A DNA stretch of 64,000 bases, taken from Mycosarcoma maydis. Lineage: Eukaryota; Basidiomycota; Ustilaginomycetes; Ustilaginales. Shown piece by piece: positions 17,620 through 27,909 of this stretch (position 1 is its first letter; each line of letters opens with the position of its first letter). The notes below the pieces were generated by a model. That model had not been told where the DNA came from. It saw only the letters and a list, made by a program, of their open reading frames with translations, and searched no databases. Made by a program: the position numbers and the translations under genes. Location of the stretch: assembly GCF_000328475.2 (NCBI RefSeq), contig NC_026479.1, forward strand, positions 620,001 to 684,000. Direction: 5' to 3'.

Positions 17620-20600
17620 ATTTGTGCCTTGCGCTCCTGTCATTTTCTTGCTCCATTGCGTGGACTAAATGAAAACGAAACGTTTCATCTACAGCCCGGA
17701 CTCAACATGTCTCTTCGAGTGCCTTGTGGCTAAAAGGAGGTCAGTCTAGTTGAGTATGGCGAGTATAGTCTTGTACGCTCTCAGAAAGGGTATGTAGGCA
17801 TATCGTCACACGTCTTCGCGGTCTGGGTTCCCTGTCGTCCTTCGACTGTTCAAGGGCTGACTGAGGTGCAGCGTGCCCGCACTCGGAACCAAGCAGCTTC
17901 GTCGTAGATATCTGCTCCTTGAACAAGAGCAGAAGCAGATCTTGGCGGCACATGAGCTGCATTGCTTGGTCATAAATGGGTAATCGAACGGAGGAATGCA
18001 TGCAGAAATAGCCTCGACGCTCTGTTCTTACGGACAAGCGCAGGCAGCTGCGTTGCAGATGTTTGCATATGACCATGACGGCTGCACAGAAGAAACAGAT
18101 CGACATCATATAGTCGCGGACAGTGAAAAGCAGGGTTTTGTTAAGAGTGAAGACAGAGATGGTGTTTTCCTCCCTGCAAGGTTATCTATCATCCGTGAGA
18201 GCACGTTCTGTTCGACTCGCGCGAGTGATCGCAGAGAGTGGAAGCTCGATAGACACACGCCCCAACTCTCGAAAGTCTGTAAGGCCTGCCTATATGTGCG
18301 AATCCAACTCTTGACCGTCAGCCTGCTTACTGATTGACAATCGTGAATCTCGTGATTACGTTCGTTAACTTAGATGAAATATACTCCTTCGCTCCCATCT
18401 CCCATTCATGATATTTACCCCGGCCTGAGCTGAGTGAATATCTGCAGCTCGGCATTCAAGATGGTTTGATCGACCAATCTACGTGATGTACTGTACGGTA
18501 TAGGGCTTGGAAATCCCTCTGCATCGCAGAGATCCGACCGTGCAATTAACAGCGACTTCGCTTGGCCACGGCCAGAAGTGATTGGACGATTCAGCTGACA
18601 GGAACTCACGAATCTGCTTCTGCATTTTCTACCGCGCTAAAGCTCAAATGTGGAAGTCCGCGCTGCGTAGATTGGCAATTTGGCAAACACACGGTTCTGG
18701 CCAAGGCACAACCACGAACCGTGAACGAGTTGCCTACTTTGTTAGTCCTTCCCAGTTTCGAAGGGAAGACGAAATGGGGTGCGAAGAGCATTACTAGGAA
18801 GTCAACGGACGCAGAACGTAAGCTTTAACTGACTTGATTCACAGATGGGACGACGAGAGATTCGCAACGGACCGAGATCGACACTGGCAGCGTTGTAGAA
18901 GCCCACAGAAGAGAGATGGCACTTCAATCGTCGTGGACTAGTTGAACAGCGAAGGTATCTGGAGCGTGAAACGTGCCTGGCATGAATGTCGCCATGTGCA
19001 AGTTCAATACAGCTCATGAAACGTGGCATATGCAAAAGGCGCCTCGGTGCAGACAACGATAACTATACGAATTGACGGGCATTGCGAGACGATTCGTAGA
19101 ATGGCGGACGCCGAACATTTCTTGGCAAGGCGCGATCAGTGAAAGGTCGGATCCGAAGCCACGATAACGCTCGTTGCTCACAAGTTCCGGAGGACAGCAT
19201 ATCGGAGCTGATGATATCCTTTTTGAGACACCGCTTCAAGGGACAAAAGAAAAAACACGCATGTGAGCATGTGAAGCCTTTCAGTTCTTTCGCCAAAACT
19301 CAACGTGGCACGAGGGCACTTTCAGTGACGTGAAGATCCGATTGGCGCTCAGGATAAGAAATTCAGGCCTCGACTTGGGAATCGAACTCGGAAAAAAGGC
19401 ATTAGAACTGATTCTCGGGTCTCAGGCTGGACATGGTCCTAGAATCTAGCTGTCCTTTCGAACTCAGCCGGATATTTTGATACTAGGCGTATTTTTATCC
19501 CTTCCATCGCGTTGCCTCGCGCGCATGAGCTAGCATATCCAGAAGGGCAAGTAAGTGAGTTTCGAGTGTGAAAGTGTAAATGTAAGAAAGAGTGGGGGAG
19601 TCGGGTGAGCTGCCGCTTCCATGCTCTTCTAAGCAAGCCTCAGCTCGCATGGATAAGATCGACTTTCGGCTTTTTCTTTGCTCTCTGTCTACACTAGCCT
19701 TGATAGTCTCTGCAGATCATGAATTGCAATCGTGGATCTGGAACCCAAAGAGTTGTTATCGCAGAACTGCAGGACTTTGTTGAATTCTGAACTGATCAGG
19801 TGTTCTGGGTTTCCCATGTGGTCGAAGGCAAACCCTGTCCGATCGAGAGTCTAGGCATGAGTGCATCCTTTTCGTTCAATGGTCAAGCTTCAGGTCATAG
19901 CTGCATAGAGTCGACATGATTTTCAACGCTCAATCGAGGGTGATTTCTTCTCAAACGTCTGTCCTCTGTCACATCCTGTTGTTCAAGGTCGAGATCAACG
20001 TGATGAGTTGGTCAACTCGGCGCAGCTCCGCTGAGGCTATTCATTATTTGCTCGGCTCGGTCTCTAATGTTTGTCGTGTCTGTGGGCGCAAGAATAGATA
20101 GATACGAAGGAAATGAGCAACCTCAAGTACAGCGAAGCTAGCCGAGGACACAAGTCAATTGCTGTAATTGGAACAAAAGCAATGATTTACAGCTCTGTCA
20201 AATCAGGCTTCTAAGTGGGGCCTGTTTCGGGCAATGATGAGCCATAAAGTGGACGCTGACATCTCTGTCGCTAATTGTGAATGCTACGTATGAAATACTC
20301 GCAGGGAGCGAACTCAACCGGGCCAGTCCGGATTGTCGGAAACAGACAATGACGATCGTGAATCACGAAGGTTAAGCGATCGGAAAAATCAAAGCACGCG
20401 AGCATCGGCGGACTTGAGATGGACCAACACGCAAAGCACAATCTCGGAGCTTTAAAATAGGAACCGCAACGGCCGTAAGCGCAAGAATACGATACGGAGA
20501 GCATATGTTAGGCAGTGGGCGTTCAAAGCTGTGGTTAGAGTGGGGAATTTTTCACACAGCCAGCAGCAATACATAGACATGGAACGCGATTGGTCGATGC

Positions 20601-22899
20601 AAACAAACTTGGACCGTTGCGGAGTTAGTTCCTGCCTTCATTCGTGGGCAATTAGACTTTGTAAAGCTGAGATGTCGACCAACATCCTTGCCTTGTTGAG
20701 TCACCATAGAGTCTTACCTCGACCACGTTCTCCTTTCCAGCTCCGAGCGTTGTCTCAACGCATCGTACAGTAAGGCTTACAGTAATGTGAACTGACACGC
20801 TTGGACGCATGTTCAACCAGGAGATCGCTCGCCTCACTTCCCTCACTTCCTTTCTTGCCGACGCTGTTCCGACATACGCGCCATGTTTCTACTCCATTTT
20901 CATCCCCCGGCCAAATATTTAGAGATACGGGTAGTATCTGCATCAAGAAGCAGCAGGTCGGGTCGGGAGCCGAATGCATGATTTCCATGGGAACCAAAAG
21001 ATTGACCCCTACACTCGGTCCTCGAACTCAGCTTGCTAGCGGCGTTTGTCTCAGCTCGCTTCTCTTGGTCTATCCCCCCTTCTCGGGCATCTACACGATT
21101 CTGCAACAAGCCCCTTTGCGAGCTGGACGAGACCAGACGACTTTGAGCATTCACTTTGACTCAGGTTCGAGGTTTGAGACTTACTCATTGGACTATCTTG
21201 ACATTGACAAGACCCAGCTTTACGTGAGACGTCGTCGCTTTAATATCTTGAAACGTCTCGGTACTATCCGAAGTACATTCCCGAGACCTCAGTCACCAGT
21301 TCAAGTATGCGACTGCGACTGTTGCAAAACATTCTACCCAAAAAGGCCACGAGCTGCCCGTTCGGCGCCTGGTGAAATTACTAAGCGCCTTGAAGCTAGG
21401 ACCAGCTTTGACGCATGGTTTTCGTGAGCCCTACCAAGTTGAAGCATGTTTACAGCATCGTTTTTTTCTTTTAAAAGTAGATGAGATAGTAGATTTGCAC
21501 AACTCTGCCTTGGCGAGATGTCAGGGCTTCAATGTTCACAGTGAAAGCAATCCTCGTGCCTCCTCCCTGGCGAGCCGGAGGACCGGGCACTATGTCTGAC
21601 AAAAAGCCGGAAGCGAAGGGCCAGTTTTAGAGCACGCGAATGTCGGAGATGAGTTCCTGAATTTGCACAGAGAATGAACAGTGCACAGACTTCCTTCGGT
21701 GCCGATCAAGGAAAAATCAAATTGCAGTGGATCCTCCGGGAAATCGCATCTTCAGTCAACGTACACCCACCGGGTTCTTCTGAGCTTGATCAACGACACG
21801 CCCTGACTGGCATTCCGGACGCTGGCTGTACTGGAGAGACAGTAGTGGGCCTGGATTCTCAAGCCGAAAGTGGGTTGCATTCTGCATTCTGCAAAATGCG
21901 CACTGCATTGCGGTAATTTCAAAAGCCATCGGCCTTCAACGACGATTGATTGGACAGATTTGGTCCGCCACAACTCAATTCTTCAGTAGTAGCGTGGCTC
22001 AACGTGGGCCAACGTGGCACGCGTGGCAGGTCACAAGCATGAAGTGTGGCTAGACCCTGAGAAGAACAGAAAAGTAGAAATTTTGCGTGTGCGATTTGAC
22101 TGACCGAGCCAAAGCCGAAAGTTGGCCCTGACAAACCCGAACTGTGCCTTTTCTCCGGGTGCAGAAAGATGGTAATCCTAAATAGCAGAATGAAGTCCGT
22201 CGCGGAGAAGAAGGTGTCAATTTATTACTACCTCGGCCATGACAAGGCCAGACCACGTCAGAGCATAGAAAGCACGTTTTCAACTCTCACTCTCACGTCT
22301 GCAAATGGACATGCAGCAGAGGGTGCGGGGCTGCTTTGAAAATCGAGGGCATGCCGTGCTTGTGCTGTACCACTACACGTATTCGCATTGTTGCCCATTT
22401 GTGATCACTGGTAATTTTGCTTCCGAACCGTGTCAAATGACCTCTATCGAAATTCCTAAAAATGAGGAAACCGTCCAAGGTGAGCGGGGTTCCTGAACAA
22501 GCGGAGTCCGAACTGAAACTCCCGTCTTCCGGCGCGAAAGCGAAACCACACTATTGAGCCTCAAAATGAAAACCAAAAAAAGAAGGAGCTACTCATTGCT
22601 TTTTATGCACCCCATGGTTCTGTCCAGCCAATACTTGGACACTAAGGATGGAGCAATCGTGAACGTCTTGAGTGGTAAGCCTGAATGGTAGTTGCATACT
22701 GTTGACCGCCAGACGCCACCAGCAATCAATCGCATTCCAGTGTAAGTCTGCAACACTGCTCGGATCCGACACTCTAGAGAAGCGAGACCGTTCGACTCTC
22801 GTCGCCTTACCAAGTGAGTGCTGCGCTGCGCTGCGTGCACTCGTGCATTGAACGCGCAGAGACCCACCGAACTCTACCTGAGCTTGGCTGGTCCTCCTT

Positions 22900-22936
22900 T
22901 CTTGTTCTTGTTCTTGTTTTTGTTTTTGTTTTTTTA
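22900..22936. repeat. TTGTTC/TTGTTT tract
   Basis: Thirty-seven bases of CTTGTTCTTGTTTTTGTTTTT-like repeat lie inside the 8 kb empty region. Confidence 0.75.
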
Positions 22937-23994
22937 AAAGTCCGTTACTAAACAGCCACGCCGGACGCTGACCGCCGCGCTCCATATACAGTATTTGTTA
23001 CAGCCACCGAGATGACGAACTCGAAGGTCCGCGAGGGCTTGCAATCTCTTGGCCAGTGGTGGATCGCCAGAAGGAGAACAGCGAGCTTGACACACAGACC
23101 ATCTCAATGCTCGCATCACCTTCTCCTTGCAATGTGGCGTGGTGACTGGTAAGGACTTAGCTTGGCGGCGGTGGCGACCGCCTGCCAAAGTAGCACATTC
23201 GCTTGACTCGCTTCGGCTCAGCTGCGACTCGTCTCTGTAGCGCACGGAGAGAGGAATACAGATAATCACAGCACCACAAGGGTTCTGGTAAACGTATTTG
23301 AAATTAGAGCGCTCGTTCTACATTCGCGAAACGGCTCAACGCTCTCGCTTCAGTCCAATGTCGGATGACTACTTGGCAATGGGTGCCGACCGTATCAAAA
23401 CCGTGCTGATTCGATCTTGCTCATTCACGATTCGATTTGCACAAGCGACGGCGATTCTGCGTCGGGCCCAACAGTCGCCCTGCCAGATCGTGATTGCCTG
23501 CTGCCGCACTCAAATGGTTTCAGATTACGAGCCTGGCAATCACGAATCACGATCATCCGTCGATATTGGCAATTCCTTCACTTGTCACTGTTTGAGGCAG
23601 GGTCTAAGAGGTTGGCTAATCTCGAAAGCTCAAAAGAGTTCTAATCGTTCAGGATTGTCGCCTTGCATTGATGGGCTCGCTTGTCTCTGGCAGTGGCTGA
23701 TGACCTAAGCAGACATAGAGGCGCTCCCCGCTTAGGATCCAATTGAACCACATCTCGACTCTCTTGGCTTTCCGTAACTGGTATGGGAAAGACTGGCGTG
23801 ACCTCGATATGAGCATTGTTGTTTCACCCGCTGCCGTTGTTTGACAGAAGAGCTTTGTTTTGCATTGAATTCAACTCTTGAAAAGGACGCATTTGCTCTC
23901 TACCACATGCGATAACGAGAGATTGAGGACATTTCTGCGATGTTTAATAAACAGAAATAAATCATTAATTATTTTGAAATACTAAACACAACCT

Positions 23995-24074
23995 TTGCCT
24001 TTTGCCTTAGCCTTTTCCCGTTTCCCTTTTTCCTTTTTCTTCTTTTTTTTTTCTTTCTTTTCTTTCTTTCTTTA
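23995..24074. repeat. long pyrimidine (T/C) tract
   Basis: About 80 bases that are almost entirely T and C on the plus strand include CTTTTTTTTTTCTTTC. The antisense translation is a poly-Lys/Arg open frame that is an artefact of this tract. Confidence 0.75.
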
Positions 24075-25278
24075 GAGACCTGACCATTCTGCCTCTCTGC
24101 TTGCGAAAAGAGACCCAGGGCTGCCGCCTTACCATAGTTGCCCCAGAATCGTTCGCGTTTTTGACCTAACTTATGTCGAAACATTTTTCAGGCAGCTGGT
24201 CTATCTTCATGCAGTCAACATTGGCAAGCTGGCTGGTGTCTCGCGAGCAACGTGGCATGTCGAATCTGGTCACTGATGATTCACACTATCGTGACAACAC
24301 CTTGCTTGTGCTGCTTCGCTTCCGTCACGCGCATTCTCGCTTGCTTCTGACTCAGTGTTTGAACACAAGTCAAAATGGTTGTGAGAAGCCTCCTCTTTCG
24401 CTAGACGCAGACGGTGCGGCGAATCAGCTACGATGTGCCAAGGTGCCGCTGATAAGTTTGTTGGTTTTTCGCCTTACGTCGCACCTTTAGTTTGAAGGTC
24501 ATCATTATACGAGTGCTCTCAGCTGATTTTCGAAAAAAATCACACGCCTCTGTGCGCAGAGAGGATGGCTACATTTCTAATGCAATGTTTGCTGCACTCT
24601 GCAATAGGGAGGAACAGGGAACCACACAGTCGAGGACAGCGTCTGTCTAATGGATATGAGCACGAACATTTGTGATTCCGTGAGAACCCTTTTTCCGGCT
24701 GGTCCGGTGCTGAACTGGGTCTGAGCGTGTCACGGGCGACGGGTTTAAGTTTTGCCTGGTGGGCATGGCCTGTCCCTGCGTTCGCATAATCGGTGCTTGA
24801 AATCATGTCTTGGTGCTGCCCAGCCCTCTGCTCCTTGCCTGTCATCGGCTTGTCTGGAGCGCACTAAGCCGACATGTACGACAGCTCAATCACCACACCC
24901 TGCCTGCATCCTCGAAATCAGATCATCTCATCCCTCGCTTTGTCTCTTGTCTACTTGTGTGACTAATAATCGTGTCCCTTTTCACACGGCTGAAGCCGAA
25001 CTGCTCAGGAATTCTCCAACAATCGAACCAGGGCCCCACGCTCTCGTTGGCTTGGTTGATCGCTGTCTCTCCGGTGCACCCAGATAGCGAATCATGCTGT
25101 CCAAAGACAGGCGCGCTCCGAACTCCTTACTCAGCCCCTGGGGTCTTTGTGGTTTCGCCGATAGTGGCAGCTTTGATTCGGAATCCGCTTGCCCTAAGCT
25201 CGGCATGCAGAAGCTTCGTCTTGCCCTTTGACGCCAACACAAGCAATCAAAGATTGTCCCCAGTTCCCAACAGCTTTG

Positions 25279-25285
25279 TATAAAT
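25279..25285 (+). promoter_or_regulatory. TATA-like box of the Zn2Cys6 gene
   Basis: TATAAAT lies 350 bp before the ATG and is followed by a C/T-rich leader typical of a fungal 5' UTR. If transcription starts about 30 bp downstream, the leader is roughly 325 nt. A nine-codon upstream frame (25312-25341) lies at its very beginning and may or may not be transcribed. Confidence 0.35.
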
Positions 25286-25634
25286 CCCTCGTTACTCCGC
25301 TGGGTCTGCATATGCCATCCTCCCTTTTACGTTTTGCTTGATCTTGTCTGCCCACTCGTCACCGTCCTCCGCTGCGCATCTTCCCACCTGCCGCGCATCT
25401 TCACACACGCCAATTTTCGTCGATCTTTGTCGTCGCAGCCCCCGATATCTACTGTATCACCCTCGCACCGCCCTCGCCGCCAGCATCGTTATCCACAGTA
25501 TCGCCTTCGTCGACAACCACATCTATCAGTTGCACCGATACCAAAACCCGCATCAGCCGCATCAACGCTCTCGCTTCAAGTTTTTTCTTCGTCAAGCTGG
25601 ACCAGAGCTTGCCGTCGGCACTTCTTCCTTTACC

Positions 25635-27575
25635 ATGTCGCCATACGATTCAACACATCCTTCTCGCCCAGCGCTAGCGAGAAAGCGTACCTCGGAAAGA
25701 GAGCCCACGGAAAAGCCTGCACTCGATCCTGAATCGCCCTCCGACAGCCAAGATGGCAAAGGAAGGACAAGGGCACGCATCAACATGGCCTGCATTCACT
25801 GCCGTCACCGGTGAGTTTGACCTGCGGCTTCCACAATATTTGCACCACCTCTCGTCTTTGCACATGCTGACCTTTTTCTAACCCTGTGATTCCCGAATCA
25901 CCCTAGGAAAATCAAGTGCGACGGATCCCAACCAGCATGTGCTACCTGCGTGCGTCTGCGCAGGGAGTGCGAATACGAACCCGTCACAGAGTACGAGAAC
26001 CTCATGTCTCGAGAGCGTAAGCGACGAAACAAGGAGAAGAAGGCGGCGCGCATGGCCTCGCTTGGCATCTTTGCCGGCCATTCACCCTTGTCCATGTTGC
26101 ATCCCACTACCACGCTTGGTATGCCTTCATCATCGCTCCATCATTACAGCGACCTTTCGCAACCCAGCTTAACGCCTTTGTTCCTATCGACGACAGACGA
26201 AGGCCAAGATGTCGAGTCGCAGTTTGGTCCGCGCCGACGTCGCGGCATCTCTGATACGCGAGCAGCTACCTTGCAGCACCGGCTGGGCGCCATGACCTCC
26301 CAAATTCTTGAACCGGCCGTCCAACAAGCCTCTGTGTCGCAACCACACACACCTGTGCAGGCACATCGCTTCTTTGAGTCGCTCGCATCTCTACCAGTGC
26401 AGCACGAAATCCCCTCGGCTGCAACCGAATATTATTCTGGGCCCTTGTCAGCACCATTGATGCCACCGGCTAGCTCAGCACCTTTCTCCGCTCTGCCAAC
26501 ACCTACGACTTCTACTGCGCTTTCTTACCACGAGCAAATGACGACGTCGCATCAGATCCTCGATCTTATGGGTCTCGGCTCGTCCTCTTCGATGCCCACT
26601 CTCCCCTCTGGACGTGTCAGCGCCAACGAGGCCGACTTAGACTTGGGAATAGTCGACATGTCGGGCGTTCCTACGGTGGTACCCACTTCGGCGCACGTTC
26701 GTCCGGTTGACCTTCCTGCACCTCATGGACATTTCGACTTCGCTAGCGTCCCGTTTCCCACGCTCGAGACCTTCTCGTTGGAGCTTCCGTTTGCTTCTTT
26801 GCGCAGGCGTAGCTCTATCCATCTTCCTGTCGGAACCGCCGATGCATTCAGAAGGCCTTCGGTGGCAGAGATCGCCACGGCTGCGCTCATGCAAAAAGTA
26901 GCCGTCAAACGCGCCGAAAAATTCAACACCAAGCAACTCGCTGATGAACTGCTGACTCCAGACACCACCGGTATTGTAGCATGGAATGCCCACGTCCAAT
27001 CGCAAATGCCTGCCTTTCTGGATTCGTGGAGCGGCTTCCACCATGCAAGCGACGTGATTTCATCCCAACCGGCGAGCACATCGGACTACGTCAACCCTGA
27101 CGTGACAGCAGGTCGCTCCAATTCGGAGGGCCTTGTCTCCCTTGGCCCTTTGTCACCGCCTTCCGTGCTGGCCTCTGGTTTGGTCAACGTCGGAAACGAG
27201 CCCGTCACCGAGGAAGTTAGCACAGCCTCATCTTGCAGCACTGCCGACACCGCGTCACTCAATGCGGAAACTTCCAGGCTGGAGCACTCTTACTTTGCTG
27301 GCGCCACAGTGAAAGGCGGTCAGGCCTCGCGCGAGATTTCGCCATTCGCGCTCTCTCCTTTGTCGGCCAACAGCAGCGCTGGTAACCACAGCTCGCTACT
27401 ACCACAGGGGGACTGGTCCTCATCGGTGCCCTTGCTTTCCCCCGTCACGGAACTCAACAACACTTTCCACAGTTTCAACATCTTCCCCACCGCCACCTCG
27501 GCCGCTGACTATCCACACCAGTTCAAGACTGAAGACGACGGCCCCCTTTCAATGGCTTTCCACCCAAACTTTTGA
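25635..27575 (+). CDS. Zn2Cys6 binuclear-cluster transcription factor (two exons)
   Basis: The coding sequence is the join of 25635-25810 and 25907-27575, 614 aa. The intron splits an Arg codon within the zinc cluster. After splicing the motif is complete, C53-x2-C56-x6-C63-x6-C70-x2-C73-x6-C80, the canonical fungal DNA-binding domain. It is followed by a basic segment, SRERKRRNKEKKAA (about 91-104), which may extend DNA contact or act as a nuclear signal. The rest is Ser/Thr/Pro-rich and disordered, like an activation region, and I see no fungal_trans middle domain. Target genes cannot be inferred. The gene lies downstream of the 8 kb empty region and is convergent with the CH-like gene. The start ATG at 25635 is the first in the exon in this frame. 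Confidence 0.9.
25811..25906 (+). other. intron in the zinc-cluster gene
   Basis: This 96-nt intron has GTGAGT at the 5' end, CTAAC near 25878 as branch site and CCCTAG at the 3' end. Splicing restores the RHRKIKC segment of the Zn2Cys6 motif, which strongly supports it. Confidence 0.93.
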
Positions 27576-27909
27576 GCTGTTGCTTTTTCGATCCGGATCA
27601 TGTGATTCCATTATACCAGATCTTCTCATTCCGATCATCTTTCACTTGCATATTTTCATTCTCTCACTCGTCTCATGCTTTCCGACCCAACATCTTGCGC
27701 TTTGATAACAGGTCACCAAGGTCACCACTTGTATTTGTAGATAGTCACGGATTCAAAGGTTAGAGAATATCAAAGGGCATCGGGCCTGCTGATCTATGAA
27801 CGAGCTGCGCGTGATCCATGACGAGCGAGAAAGTCGATGCTTGAAATTCAGACCTCAAAAGAGAAGTCGTGTGTTGAACTGTACATGTTTTGTTGCGGGT
27901 CAATCCTAT
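27576..27909. other. convergent 3' spacer
   Basis: These 334 bp separate the stop codons of the zinc-cluster gene and the CH-like gene. I see nothing coding and no clear ATCGTGAAT motif. Confidence 0.5.

Larger units (their letters stand above)
17620..25634. other. 8 kb region without a supportable gene, upstream of the Zn2Cys6 regulator
   Basis: No open frame here has an ATG start together with a recognisable domain. The longest, around 20801-21427 on the plus strand, starts at TTG and is unlike any family I know. The region looks less GC-rich than neighbouring genes. It holds sparse ATCGTGAAT motifs (18341, 20355, 23425, 23537), a TTGTTTT-type tract (22900-22936), a pyrimidine tract (23995-24074), and a probable TATA box and leader of the next gene after 25279. 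No long terminal repeat, transposase or reverse transcriptase fragment is apparent. Such a large spacer is unusual beside the 0.15-1.7 kb spacers elsewhere in the window. Confidence 0.5.

Noticed and set aside
19365..19400. tRNA-like T-arm (reverse complement CCGAGTTCGATTCCC)
   Set aside because: The five-base T stem does not pair and no acceptor or D arm is found at the right distance.
20801..21427. 208-codon plus-strand frame in the 8 kb empty region
   Set aside because: It starts at TTG; the translation is rich in Arg/Thr/Ser with no recognisable fold. It could hide a small gene but is not supportable.
23298..23708. 136-codon plus-strand frame
   Set aside because: No domain and no conserved motif; it includes two copies of the intergenic motif, which never occur in the real genes here.
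25010..25040. GGTTCGATTG on the minus strand, B-box-like
   Set aside because: T-stem pairing fails at several positions.
17620..25634. Transposon or viral remnants in the empty region
   Set aside because: No transposase, integrase, reverse-transcriptase motif or long terminal repeat could be recognised by reading all frames; old, mutated copies cannot be excluded.
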